Source: Variovorax paradoxus EPS
GTDB lineage: Bacteria; Pseudomonadota; Gammaproteobacteria; Burkholderiales; Burkholderiaceae_C
DNA: 64,000 nucleotides
Reading direction: 5' to 3'
Assembly: GCF_000184745.1 (NCBI RefSeq)
Contig: NC_014931.1
Coordinates: forward strand, 1,054,001 to 1,118,000
The notes beneath the pieces are model-generated. The model did not search any database, was not told where the DNA came from, and was given only the letters and a program-made list of their open reading frames with translations. This document shows, one piece after another, positions 56,956-64,000 of this stretch. The position numbers and the translations under genes are program-made. The first letter of the stretch is position 1. The number at the start of each line of letters is the position of its first letter.

Positions 56956-57036
56956 TCATAACGACTTACACCGCATGAAAGTCCCATCGGCCTCGGCCCT
57001 GCGACGTTCGCCTGGCTTGAGTTCGAAAGTATTCAT
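56956..57036 (-). CDS. 26-residue upstream ORF of the esterase
   Basis: GAGGAG stands 6 nt before ATG 57036; the ORF begins MNTFELKPGERRRAEADGTF and its TGA overlaps ATG 56959 of the long esterase form (ATGA). This is the best ribosome site in the region. It could be a leader that couples translation or the remnant of a small gene (the first residues faintly recall DUF2917 proteins). Uncertain. Confidence 0.35.
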   Translation of the reverse strand: MNTFELKPGERRRAEADGTFMRCKSL

Positions 57037-57184
57037 GGGCTGCTCCTCGTTGCCGGCGTCGCACGCTCGGCGATGAACCCGCGGCAAAAAGAAAAAGAAA
57101 ACGCCCAATTCTCGGGACCCGATCCGCCGTGCGCATCCCATGAAAGCGGTATGCATGTCCAGCGTCCGGCAAGGCGCCGAGGCT

Positions 57185-57190
57185 TATGCT
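57185..57190 (+). promoter_or_regulatory. -10-like TATGCT before the response regulator
   Basis: TATGCT ends 7 nt before ATG 57198 and no ribosome site is present. An earlier in-frame ATG at 57186 lies inside the hexamer. Confidence 0.4.
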
Positions 57191-57197
57191 TCATCCC

Positions 57198-57938
57198 ATG
57201 AATACAGAGGCTCTGGACGACGGGACGCTGCGCCGCTGGGGCGTCTTGGTGGTCGAGGACGACAGCCGCGCACGCGCCTTCTTCGAAGCCAGCGTGCAGC
57301 GCAGCCCGCGTCTTTTCTGGCTCGGCAGCGCGGGCACGGTGCAGGAGGCGCGGGGCTGGCTGGCGCGCACCACGACGATTCCCGACGTGCTGCTGGTCGA
57401 CCTCGGCATGCCCGATGGCACCGGCCTGGACGTGATCCGCGACGCCGTCGCTCGCTTTCCCGGCTGCGAGCCGCTGGTGGTGTCGGTCTTCGGCGACGAG
57501 GAGAACGTGCTCGCCAGCATCGAGGCCGGCGCGGTGGGCTACATCCACAAGGACGCCGCACCCGAGGACATCGCGCAGACCATCGTGGAGATGAAGGCTG
57601 GTGCATCGCCGATCTCGCCGATGATCGCGCGGCGGGTGCTGGCCAAGTACCGCAGCCTGCAATCGGCCAGCCTCGCGCCGGGCATGGCTGCTTCGGGCGC
57701 GGCACCCGAGACCGCCTTCGACGAGAACGAGCGCGGCCTGCTGTCGGCGCGCGAGCACGAGGTGCTGACGCTTATCGCCCGCGGCTTCTCGTATGCAGAA
57801 ATCGCGCGGCTCAAGGGCCTGAGCGTGCACACGGTGCAGACCCACATCAAGAACCTCTACGGCAAGCTCGCGGTGCACTCCAAGAGCGAGGCGGTCTTCG
57901 AGGCCACGCGCCTCGGCCTGCTGCCTCACCCGGGCTGA
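57198..57938 (+). CDS. NarL/LuxR-family response regulator
   Basis: 246 residues. Receiver: VLVVEDDSRARAFF, phospho-acceptor D68 in LLVDLGMPDG, Lys in GYIHKDAAPED. Output: LSAREHEVLTLIARGFSYAEIARLKGLSVHTVQTHIKNLYGKLAVHSKSEAVF, a LuxR-type HTH. ATG 57198 is preferred over 57186 because the latter lies in the promoter-like element. Pairs with the histidine kinase 6 nt downstream. The targets are unknown. Confidence 0.88.
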   Translation: MNTEALDDGTLRRWGVLVVEDDSRARAFFEASVQRSPRLFWLGSAGTVQEARGWLARTTTIPDVLLVDLGMPDGTGLDVIRDAVARFPGCEPLVVSVFGDEENVLASIEAGAVGYIHKDAAPEDIAQTIVEMKAGASPISPMIARRVLAKYRSLQSASLAPGMAASGAAPETAFDENERGLLSAREHEVLTLIARGFSYAEIARLKGLSVHTVQTHIKNLYGKLAVHSKSEAVFEATRLGLLPHPG

Positions 57939-57944
57939 GGACGG

Positions 57945-59801
57945 ATGCTGGCGAGGCTGGGCGCACTGCTTTCGCTGTGGTTGGCGGTGCTGGTGATCGG
58001 CGCTGCCGGCATGGGGGCTGCGTCGGCGGAGCCGCTCCAGGCGGCCGATGGCTCGATCGAGCTGCGCCACGGCACCATCACGACGTCGGTCGACGGCATC
58101 ACCCGCACCGGGCCGGTCGAGCTTTCTTATCACTGGGACCGCCAGCACCGCGGCCGGCCAGGCCTGGCGAGCTTCGACCTGCCTTTCACCCTCGCGGCCG
58201 CGCCGGCAACGCCCTGGGGCATCTTCATTCCCCGCGTCGGCAACGTCTTCGAGGTGCAGCTCAACGGGGCGTTGCTGCAGGTCTACGGCGACATGAGCGT
58301 GGGCAATGACGCCGACTACGCCAAGGCGCCCATCTATGTGCCCGTGCCGGGGCACCTGCTGACGGCCGGCGAGAACCACCTGCAGATCCGCCTGCGCGCC
58401 GACAGCGCCCGGCGCGCGGGACTCTCGCGCGTCGTCGTCGGCCCCGCCACGCCGGTGCGCACCGAGCTCTTCGAGAGCGCTTATGCCTGGCGCTTCACCG
58501 GCTCGGTGCTGCTGACCGCCTTCAGCCTGATCGTGGGCAGCATCGCGCTGGCGCTCTGGCTCACGCAGGTGGACACCGGCGCCGTGGGGCGGCAGCGGCG
58601 CGACGGCATCTATTTCTGGGCGGCGCTCGCCGAGTTCTGCTGGGCGGTCCGCGTGGCAGACGGCGTGATCGCCGAGCCGCCGCTGTCCTGGGTTCCCTGG
58701 GGCGTGCTGATGGCCGCCTGCTACGCGGGCTGGGCGGCCTCGGCCATGATGTTCTGCTATCACCTCGCGGGGTGGGCGCGGAATCCGCGCCTGCAATGGC
58801 TGCGCTGGCCGCTCGCCGTGGTCGTCGCCGGCACAGTGGTGGCGAGCGCGCTTGCGCTGCATCGCGAACAACCGGTGTGGCTCACCGGCTGGCTGGCCGT
58901 CGAGATCGTGATCATCGGCGTCTTCGTGGGCGGCTTCGTGGTGGCGACCGTGCGCAACCCGAGCACCGAGCGGATGCTGGTGGCCATCGCGGCGCTCGTG
59001 ACGGTGGCCTTCGGCCTGCGCGACTGGCTGGTGATCCGCCTGAGCGACGCCTACGGCGAGACGACCTGGGTGCGCTATTCGTCGATCTTCTTCGGCATCG
59101 CGCTGCTCCTGATTGTGCTGCGGCGCTTTCACGCGGTGAGCACGCAGGCGCGCGGATGGGTCGCGGCGCTGGCCGACCGGGTCGCGCAACGCGAGCGCGA
59201 ACTGGCGCTGACCTATGCCGAGCTCGAACAGGTGGCACGCGACCAGGCGCGCACCCACGAGCGCGAGCGCATCCTGCGCGACATGCACGACGGCGTGGGC
59301 TCGCACATCAGCTCGGCGATCCGGCAGTTGCAGTCGGGCCAGACCAGTTCGGAGGAACTGCTGCGCACGCTGCGCGATTCGCTCGACCAGCTCAAGCTGT
59401 CGATCGACTCGATCCACCTGCCGCCGGGCGATGTCGGCGCCCTGCTGGCGGCGCTGCGCTACCGGCTGGAACCCCGGCTGGTGGCGGCGGGCATCGAGTT
59501 CGAATGGGCGGTGGAGGAGGTCGGGCCGGTGCAGCTGCTCGATGCGCACGCCATGCGGCAACTGCAGTTCCTGCTGTTCGAGGCCATCTCCAACGTGCTG
59601 CAGCACGCGCAGGCCAGCGTGCTGCGGATCGAAGCCGACATGCAGGGCGACACCGTGCGGCTGCGGGTGATCGACAACGGCCGCGGCTTCGACGCCTCGC
59701 AGGTTCCCAGGGCCCTGTGGGAGCGCGCCGGCGCGATCGGCGCGCGCCTGGCGGTCGAAAGCCGACCGGGGCGCACGGTCGTTCAGCTCGCTTTCGGCTG
59801 A
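57945..59801 (+). CDS. sensor histidine kinase, NarX/DesK-like (HisKA_3) with 7TM region
   Basis: 618 residues. Signal-like N-terminus, a periplasmic beta-rich domain (residues about 30-165: LELSYHWDR-type region, FDLPFTLAAAPATPWGIFIPR, FEVQLNG), then seven membrane helices (about 175-405) resembling 7TMR-DISM receptors. The cytoplasmic part has a coiled coil, phospho-acceptor H448 in LRDMHDGVGSHISSAIRQL, and a HATPase_c with FEAISNVLQHAQAS and VIDNGRGFD. The ligand is unknown; carbohydrate-like binding is typical for such periplasmic domains. It forms an operon with the regulator. Confidence 0.85.
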   Translation: MLARLGALLSLWLAVLVIGAAGMGAASAEPLQAADGSIELRHGTITTSVDGITRTGPVELSYHWDRQHRGRPGLASFDLPFTLAAAPATPWGIFIPRVGNVFEVQLNGALLQVYGDMSVGNDADYAKAPIYVPVPGHLLTAGENHLQIRLRADSARRAGLSRVVVGPATPVRTELFESAYAWRFTGSVLLTAFSLIVGSIALALWLTQVDTGAVGRQRRDGIYFWAALAEFCWAVRVADGVIAEPPLSWVPWGVLMAACYAGWAASAMMFCYHLAGWARNPRLQWLRWPLAVVVAGTVVASALALHREQPVWLTGWLAVEIVIIGVFVGGFVVATVRNPSTERMLVAIAALVTVAFGLRDWLVIRLSDAYGETTWVRYSSIFFGIALLLIVLRRFHAVSTQARGWVAALADRVAQRERELALTYAELEQVARDQARTHERERILRDMHDGVGSHISSAIRQLQSGQTSSEELLRTLRDSLDQLKLSIDSIHLPPGDVGALLAALRYRLEPRLVAAGIEFEWAVEEVGPVQLLDAHAMRQLQFLLFEAISNVLQHAQASVLRIEADMQGDTVRLRVIDNGRGFDASQVPRALWERAGAIGARLAVESRPGRTVVQLAFG

Positions 59802-59819
59802 AAGGACATGCGGGGCGCG

Positions 59820-59825
59820 GATAAT
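59820..59825 (+). promoter_or_regulatory. -10-like GATAAT before rodA
   Basis: GATAAT ends 8 nt before the rodA ATG at 59834; the gap is C-rich with no ribosome site. Confidence 0.45.
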
Positions 59826-59833
59826 CCGCCCCC

Positions 59834-60988
59834 ATGTCTGCCGTGTTCAATCAGCCCTCCCTGGCGCGTCGAATTGCGCCCATCTTCCAGGGCTTCGACG
59901 GCTTTCTGGCCTTCGCCGTGCTGCTGCTCGCCTTCGCCGGGCTGCTGACCATGTATTCCTCCGGCTACGACCACGGCTCGCGCTTCGTCGACCATGGCCG
60001 CAACATGCTGCTGGCCGGCTTCATCATGTTCGTGGTGGCGCAGGTGCCGCCGCAGCGGCTGATGATGTTCGCGGTGCCGCTCTACGCGGCGGGCGTGGCG
60101 CTCCTGATCGCGGTGGCGCTCTTCGGCATCACCAAGAAGGGCGCACAGCGCTGGATCAACATCGGCGTGGTGATCCAGCCCAGTGAAATCCTCAAGATCG
60201 CCATGCCGCTGATGCTGGCCTGGTGGTTTCAGCGGCGCGAAGGCCAGTTGCGGCCGCTCGATTTCGTGGTGGCCACCGTGCTGCTGGCGGTGCCGGTCGG
60301 GCTCATCATGAAGCAGCCCGACCTGGGCACCTCGCTCCTGGTGCTGGCGGCGGGCCTGGCGGTGATCTTCTTCGCCGGGCTGCCCTGGAAGCTGATCGTG
60401 CCGCCGGTGGTGATCGGCGCCATCGCGGTGACGCTGATCGTGAGCTTCGAATCGAAGCTGTGCACCGACGGCGTCGACTGGCGGGTGCTGCACGACTACC
60501 AGAAGCAGCGCGTGTGCACGCTGCTCGACCCGAGCAAGGACCCGCTGGGCAAGGGCTTCCACATCATCCAGGGGATGATCGCCATCGGCTCGGGCGGCGT
60601 CGGCGGCAAGGGCTTCATGCAGGGTACGCAGACGCACCTCGAATTCATTCCCGAGCGCACCACCGACTTCATCTTCGCCGCCTATTCCGAGGAGTTCGGG
60701 CTGGTGGGCAACCTGGCGCTGATCTCGGCCTTCATCCTTCTCATCTTCCGCGGGCTGGCCATCGCAACCAGTGCGTCGACCCTGTTCTCGCGCCTGCTGG
60801 CGGGGGCGGTCACGATGATCTTCTTCACGTATGCCTTCGTGAACATGGGCATGGTGAGCGGCATCCTGCCGGTGGTGGGGGTGCCGTTGCCGTTCATCAG
60901 CTATGGCGGGACGGCGATGGTGACGCTGGGGCTGGGGCTGGGCATCCTGATGTCGATCGCCCGGGCCCGAAAGCTGGCGCAGAACTAG
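59834..60988 (+). CDS. rodA: rod shape-determining peptidoglycan glycosyltransferase RodA
   Basis: 384 residues, SEDS family, ten helices. Polymerises lipid II during cell elongation with PBP2. AGLLTMYSSGYDHGSRFVDH, GAQRWINIGVVIQPSEILKIAMPL, MKQPDLGTSLLVLAAGL, GKGFMQGTQTHLEFIPERTTDFIFAAYSEEFGL and PVVGVPLPFISYGGTA. This is the elongation counterpart of the FtsW in the dcw cluster. mrdA is not adjacent. Confidence 0.93.
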   Translation: MSAVFNQPSLARRIAPIFQGFDGFLAFAVLLLAFAGLLTMYSSGYDHGSRFVDHGRNMLLAGFIMFVVAQVPPQRLMMFAVPLYAAGVALLIAVALFGITKKGAQRWINIGVVIQPSEILKIAMPLMLAWWFQRREGQLRPLDFVVATVLLAVPVGLIMKQPDLGTSLLVLAAGLAVIFFAGLPWKLIVPPVVIGAIAVTLIVSFESKLCTDGVDWRVLHDYQKQRVCTLLDPSKDPLGKGFHIIQGMIAIGSGGVGGKGFMQGTQTHLEFIPERTTDFIFAAYSEEFGLVGNLALISAFILLIFRGLAIATSASTLFSRLLAGAVTMIFFTYAFVNMGMVSGILPVVGVPLPFISYGGTAMVTLGLGLGILMSIARARKLAQN

Positions 60989-61032
60989 GCGCCCGAGTGC
61001 CCTTGGGGGCGGCGCGGAAGAGGGTGGCTGCC

Positions 61033-61038
61033 TAGAAT
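61033..61038 (+). promoter_or_regulatory. -10-like TAGAAT before tldD
   Basis: TAGAAT ends 7 nt before ATG 61046. It overlaps an earlier in-frame ATG at 61037, which argues for the later start. Confidence 0.4.
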
Positions 61039-61045
61039 GGCAGTC

Positions 61046-62506
61046 ATGATCTCTCGCGAACCCACCATCGAGCGCCTGGCAACAGCCCAACAACTCCTGC
61101 TCACGCCGTTCGGACTCGACGAATCGCACCTGAGCAAGGCCCTCGCCGAGATCACCTCGCACAAGGTGGACGACGCCGATCTCTACTTCCAGTACACGCG
61201 CAGCGAAGGCTGGAGCCTGGAAGAGGGCATCGTCAAGACCGGCAGCTTCAGCATCGACCAGGGCGTCGGCGTGCGCGCGGTCAGCGGCGAGAAAACCGCA
61301 TTCGCCTATTCGGACGACATTTCCGAAGCCTCGCTCCTCGATGCGGCCCGCACGGTCCGTTCGATTTCCTCCGCCGGCCGCACCGGCCGCGTGAAGACGC
61401 CGACCCGCAAGATTGCCTCGAGCCGGTCGCTCTACAACGGCGTCGACCCCATCTCCACGCTCGACAGCACGGCCAAGGTCAAGCTGCTCGAAAAGACCGA
61501 GAAGCTGGCGCGCTCGCGCGATCCGCGCGTGGCGCAAGTCATGGCAGGCTTGGCGAGCGAATACGACGTGGTGCTCGTGGCGCGCGCCGATGGCACGCTG
61601 GCCGCCGACGTGCGCCCGCTGGTGCGCCTGTCGGTCACCGTGATCGCCGAGCAGAACGGCCGCCGCGAAGTTGGCTCCGGCGGCGGCGGCGGGCGATTCG
61701 GCCTTGCCTACTTCGACGACGAGAAGATCGCCGAATACGTCGACCAGGCCGTGAAGGCCGCCTTGACCAACCTCGACGCCCGCCCGGCCCCGGCCGGCGA
61801 GATGACTGTGGTGCTCGGCTCCGGCTGGCCCGGCATCCTGCTGCACGAGGCCATCGGCCACGGCCTGGAAGGCGACTTCAACCGCAAGGGCTCGAGCGCG
61901 TTTTCGGGCCGCATCGGCCAGCGCGTGGCGGCCAAGGGCGTCACTGTGCTGGACGACGGCACGATCGCCGACCGCCGCGGCTCGCTCAACGTCGACGACG
62001 AGGGCAACGCCAGCCAGCGCAACGTGCTGATCGAGGACGGCATCCTCAAGGGCTACATCCAGGATTCGATGAACGCCCGCCTCATGAAGGTCAAGCCCAC
62101 CGGCAACGGCCGCCGCGAGAGCTACGCCCACGTGCCGATGCCGCGCATGACCAACACCTACATGCTGGGCGGCGACAAGGACCCCCAGGAAATCGTGGCC
62201 AGCATCAAGAAGGGCCTCTACGCCACCAACTTCGGCGGCGGGCAGGTCGACATCACGAGCGGCAAGTTCGTGTTCTCGGCGAGCGAGGCCTTCTGGGTCG
62301 AGAACGGCAAGATCCAGTACCCGGTCAAGGGCGCGACCATCGTGGGCAACGGCCCCGACGCGCTCACCCGCGTGACCATGATCGGCAATGACATGGCGCT
62401 CGATTCCGGCGTGGGCACCTGCGGCAAGGAAGGCCAGAGCGTGCCGGTCGGCGTCGGGCAGCCCACGCTGCGCATCGACGGTCTAACGGTAGGTGGAACG
62501 GCTTAG
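61046..62506 (+). CDS. tldD: metalloprotease TldD
   Basis: 486 residues from ATG 61046 (MISREPTIERLATAQQLLLT). Catalytic partner of TldE/PmbA in a heterodimeric zinc protease used for modified peptides and antitoxin turnover. The metal site is LLHEAIGHGLEGDF (HExxxH); SRSLYNG, DGTLAADVRP, GSLNVDDEGNASQRNVLIEDG and YAHVPMPRMTNTYMLGGDKDP are conserved. tldE/pmbA is not in the window. The alternative start 61037 overlaps the -10-like element. Confidence 0.93.
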   Translation: MISREPTIERLATAQQLLLTPFGLDESHLSKALAEITSHKVDDADLYFQYTRSEGWSLEEGIVKTGSFSIDQGVGVRAVSGEKTAFAYSDDISEASLLDAARTVRSISSAGRTGRVKTPTRKIASSRSLYNGVDPISTLDSTAKVKLLEKTEKLARSRDPRVAQVMAGLASEYDVVLVARADGTLAADVRPLVRLSVTVIAEQNGRREVGSGGGGGRFGLAYFDDEKIAEYVDQAVKAALTNLDARPAPAGEMTVVLGSGWPGILLHEAIGHGLEGDFNRKGSSAFSGRIGQRVAAKGVTVLDDGTIADRRGSLNVDDEGNASQRNVLIEDGILKGYIQDSMNARLMKVKPTGNGRRESYAHVPMPRMTNTYMLGGDKDPQEIVASIKKGLYATNFGGGQVDITSGKFVFSASEAFWVENGKIQYPVKGATIVGNGPDALTRVTMIGNDMALDSGVGTCGKEGQSVPVGVGQPTLRIDGLTVGGTA

Positions 62507-62587
62507 GACTTTCGTCACTTGCCGGCTGTTTCCTTCGGTTGCTAAGCTGCGCTCTTTTTTCCGAACGACGAATCGAGGAGCATTTCA

Positions 62588-63121
62588 ATGGGGAACAGGA
62601 TCAATTCGCCCGCCGTGCTGTGGGCCGTGACCGCCGTGGTGGCGCTGGCCACCGCTGGTTGCGCTTCGCGAGGCGGTTCGGGCAGCCAGCCCGCCGCCGC
62701 ACCGGCACCCGCTGCTGCAGCGCCCGCGGCGCCCAGCGGTTCCAAGGCCGGCATGGACGCTCGCGGCAACGTGACCGATTCCTCCAAGGTCGAGGCCGGC
62801 AGCGGCCGCACCGTCAAGGGCTTGAACGGCTATGAAGGTGAGATCACCGGCAACCCGGCGCGCAACAGCAAGTTCACCCGCCTGCAGATCGGCATGAGCG
62901 CCAAGCAGGTCACCGACCTCGCCGGCCCGCCGACCGACCAGGGCGCCTACGTGACGGGCAAGGCCTTCATTCCCTTCTATTTCGGCAGCGATCGCCATCG
63001 TTTCGAGATGACCTACAAGGGCCAGGGACGGCTGATCTTCGCGGGCGGCGGCATGGGTGAATACACCGGCGGCAACCTGATCTGGATCATTCACAACGCC
63101 AATGAATCGGGCTATCGGTAA
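62588..63121 (+). CDS. lipoprotein with SmpA/BamE-like fold
   Basis: 177 residues. Signal peptide with lipobox ATAGC (Cys about residue 25), an Ala/Pro-rich linker, then a compact domain with FTRLQIGMSAKQVTDLAGPP, FIPFYFGSDRHRFEMTYKG and GRLIFAGGGMGEYTGG. The TRLQIGMSAKQVTDLAGPP element is typical of the BamE/SmpA-like alpha-beta fold (MtxxqV-GxP). It is not BamE itself by length and sequence. GAGGAG stands 7 nt before the ATG. Confidence 0.8.
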   Translation: MGNRINSPAVLWAVTAVVALATAGCASRGGSGSQPAAAPAPAAAAPAAPSGSKAGMDARGNVTDSSKVEAGSGRTVKGLNGYEGEITGNPARNSKFTRLQIGMSAKQVTDLAGPPTDQGAYVTGKAFIPFYFGSDRHRFEMTYKGQGRLIFAGGGMGEYTGGNLIWIIHNANESGYR

Positions 63122-63133
63122 ACCCCCCCCTGG

Positions 63134-63162
63134 GCCCGGCTGCTTGACCGGGTCTTTATTTT
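63134..63162 (+). terminator. weak terminator of the lipoprotein gene
   Basis: CCCGG (63135-63139) and CCGGG (63148-63152) form a short stem followed by TCTTTATTTT. It overlaps the -35 candidate of the aroG leader. Confidence 0.4.
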
Positions 63163-63174
63163 CCGTGCTACATT
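63144..63174 (+). promoter_or_regulatory. candidate promoter of the aroG leader
   Basis: TTGACC (63144-63149), a 19-nt spacer and TACATT (63169-63174). The start site would be near 63181, almost at the leader peptide ATG. Confidence 0.45.
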
Positions 63175-63182
63175 CCGCCCCT

Positions 63183-63257
63183 ATGTCCGCCCTCCGCGCT
63201 TATTTCTTTGCCTTCTTTTGGTTCCCGGTTTCCGGCGGACGAGAGGCGAGCGCGTAA
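63183..63257 (+). CDS. aromatic-rich leader peptide of the aroG attenuator
   Basis: 24 codons, starting MSALRA, then the run YFFAFFWF at residues 7-14 (five Phe, one Tyr, one Trp in eight residues), PVSGG and a TAA stop at 63255-63257. The run resembles E. coli PheL (PFFFAFFFTFP, from memory). It lies 92 nt before the DAHP synthase gene. No Shine-Dalgarno sequence is visible. Stalling at Phe or Tyr codons would report on aminoacyl-tRNA supply; see the terminator entry for the alternative pairings. Confidence 0.8.
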   Translation: MSALRAYFFAFFWFPVSGGREASA

Positions 63258-63276
63258 AGCAAACGAACACCCTCCC

Positions 63277-63312
63277 AAAACCGCCGGCGCCTCAAGCCCC
63301 GGCGGTTTTTTT
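63277..63312 (+). terminator. attenuator terminator before aroG, with antiterminator arm at 63232-63238
   Basis: AAAACCGCCGG (63277-63287) pairs with CCGGCGGTTTT (63299-63309), 11 bp, loop of 11 nt, followed by T residues: an intrinsic terminator. CCGGCGG also occurs at 63232-63238, just after the aromatic codons, and can pair instead with CCGCCGG at 63281-63287 (antiterminator). GGCGGA (63234-63239) can also pair with TCCGCC at 63186-63191 (protector). These three alternatives are the classical 1:2, 2:3 and 3:4 arrangement. Confidence 0.85.
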
Positions 63313-63349
63313 ATGCCCTGACGATTTCACTCCAACAAGGAAAAGCACC

Positions 63350-64000
63350 ATGAGCACGAACACTGCCCCCGCCAGCGACAGCTGGTATGCGAGCGTCGAA
63401 AAAACCAGCAAGACCGACGACGAACGCATCAAGGACATCAACGTGCTGCCCCCTCCTGAACATCTGATCCGCTTTTTCCCGATCCGCGGCACGTCGGTCG
63501 AAACGCTGATCGAGGGCACCCGCCGCAACATCCACAACATCATGGATGGCAAGGACGACCGGCTGCTGGTGATCATGGGGCCCTGTTCGATCCACGACCC
63601 GGCCGCCGCCATCGACTACGCCAGGCGCCTGAAGGTCGAGCGCGAAAAATACGCCGGCACCCTCGAGATCGTGATGCGCGTGTACTTCGAGAAGCCGCGC
63701 ACCACCGTCGGCTGGAAGGGCCTGATCAACGACCCGTACCTGGACGAGAGCTTCCGTATCGACGAAGGCCTGCGCATTGCGCGCCAGCTCCTGATCGACA
63801 TCAACCGCATCGGCCTGCCGGCGGGCAGCGAGTTCCTCGACGTGATCTCGCCGCAGTACATCGGTGACCTGATCTCCTGGGGCGCCATCGGCGCGCGCAC
63901 CACCGAAAGCCAGGTGCATCGCGAATTGGCCTCGGGTCTTTCGGCCCCCATCGGCTTCAAGAACGGCACCGACGGCAACATCCGCATCGCGACCGACGCC
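63350..64000 (+). CDS. aroG: 3-deoxy-7-phosphoheptulonate (DAHP) synthase, class I, 3' part missing
   Basis: First 217 residues; the rest lies beyond the window. Catalyses the first step of the shikimate pathway. DDERIKDINVLPPPEHLIRFFP is the N-terminal regulatory segment, followed by VIMGPCSIHDP, IVMRVYFEKPRTTVGWKGLI, GEFLD-like AGSEFLDVISPQYIGDL, SWGAIGARTTESQVHRELASG and GFKNGTDG. AAGGA precedes the ATG. Transcription appears controlled by the attenuator upstream. Which aromatic amino acid inhibits the enzyme cannot be told from the part seen. Confidence 0.94.
   Translation, partial: MSTNTAPASDSWYASVEKTSKTDDERIKDINVLPPPEHLIRFFPIRGTSVETLIEGTRRNIHNIMDGKDDRLLVIMGPCSIHDPAAAIDYARRLKVEREKYAGTLEIVMRVYFEKPRTTVGWKGLINDPYLDESFRIDEGLRIARQLLIDINRIGLPAGSEFLDVISPQYIGDLISWGAIGARTTESQVHRELASGLSAPIGFKNGTDGNIRIATDA

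Larger units (their letters stand above)
56819..57197. other. region between esterase and response regulator genes
   Basis: About 380 bases. On the minus strand it holds a 26-codon ORF (56956-57036) and a possible N-terminal extension of the esterase; on the plus strand it ends in the -10-like element of the response regulator gene. An A-rich tract lies near 57085-57100. No other gene was supported. Confidence 0.5.

Noticed and set aside
59783..62131. 782-codon minus-strand frame
   Set aside because: Antisense of rodA and tldD, shadow composition.

Overview
The window reads as chromosome of a GC-rich betaproteobacterium of the Comamonadaceae, most like Variovorax. That assignment is inference: it rests on strongly G/C-biased third codon positions, on the recognisable protein families, and on the order of the division cluster. 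Most of it is dense core genome. No rRNA, tRNA or CRISPR array was seen.

Layout. 1-1659: a cut dkgB-type aldo/keto reductase behind a DHA1-type MFS exporter. About 1700-4400: a clearly AT-richer insert with two co-directional genes, a putAbiC-like membrane protein and a PF06189 5'-nucleotidase; this is a candidate defence cassette. 4411-6398: a small unknown gene, then a PAAR-M35 metallopeptidase fusion overlapping a small exported protein, which looks like an orphan type VI effector and its immunity partner. 6653-8620: DUF3455 lipoprotein, ECF sigma factor and RskA-like anti-sigma. 8607-16603: MFS exporter, HCCA isomerase, and a LysR regulator divergent from a five-gene catabolic or efflux operon (ycaC-like hydrolase, XapX, amidohydrolase, DoxX, MFS). 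16658-25183: dapF-DUF484-ydcF-xerC, rlmI, a His-rich G3E GTPase, a DUF945 protein and a dksA with a very long basic N-terminus. 25232-28828: an unrecognised 555-aa protein followed by hslVU.

29101-48493 is an essentially complete dcw cluster, all on the plus strand and often with ATGA overlaps: mraZ-rsmH-ftsL-ftsI-murE-murF-mraY-murD-ftsW-murG-murC-ddl-ftsQ-ftsA-ftsZ-lpxC. It makes the lipid II precursor (meso-DAP type, consistent with dapF upstream) and the septal machinery. mraZ is preceded by a 10-bp-periodic repeat array that looks like its operator. MurD carries an insertion of about 220 residues.

48513-64000: a 58-aa membrane protein, then on the minus strand ruvC, a cdsA-like gene and plsC; a DUF2809 gene; a minus-strand operon (RNase II-like, tonB-like, aroE, mtgA); a YqiA-like esterase; a NarL-type two-component pair; rodA, tldD, a lipoprotein; and the start of aroG. 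aroG is preceded by what looks like a complete PheL-type transcription attenuator with an aromatic-rich leader peptide (YFFAFFWF), mutually exclusive hairpins and a terminator.

Patterns across the window: several genes without a Shine-Dalgarno sequence have a -10-like hexamer 6-8 nt before the start codon (possible leaderless mRNAs); three proteins carry long low-complexity Ala/Pro/Glu or Lys/Ala insertions; two copies of a structured intergenic repeat flank division and RNA-decay genes.
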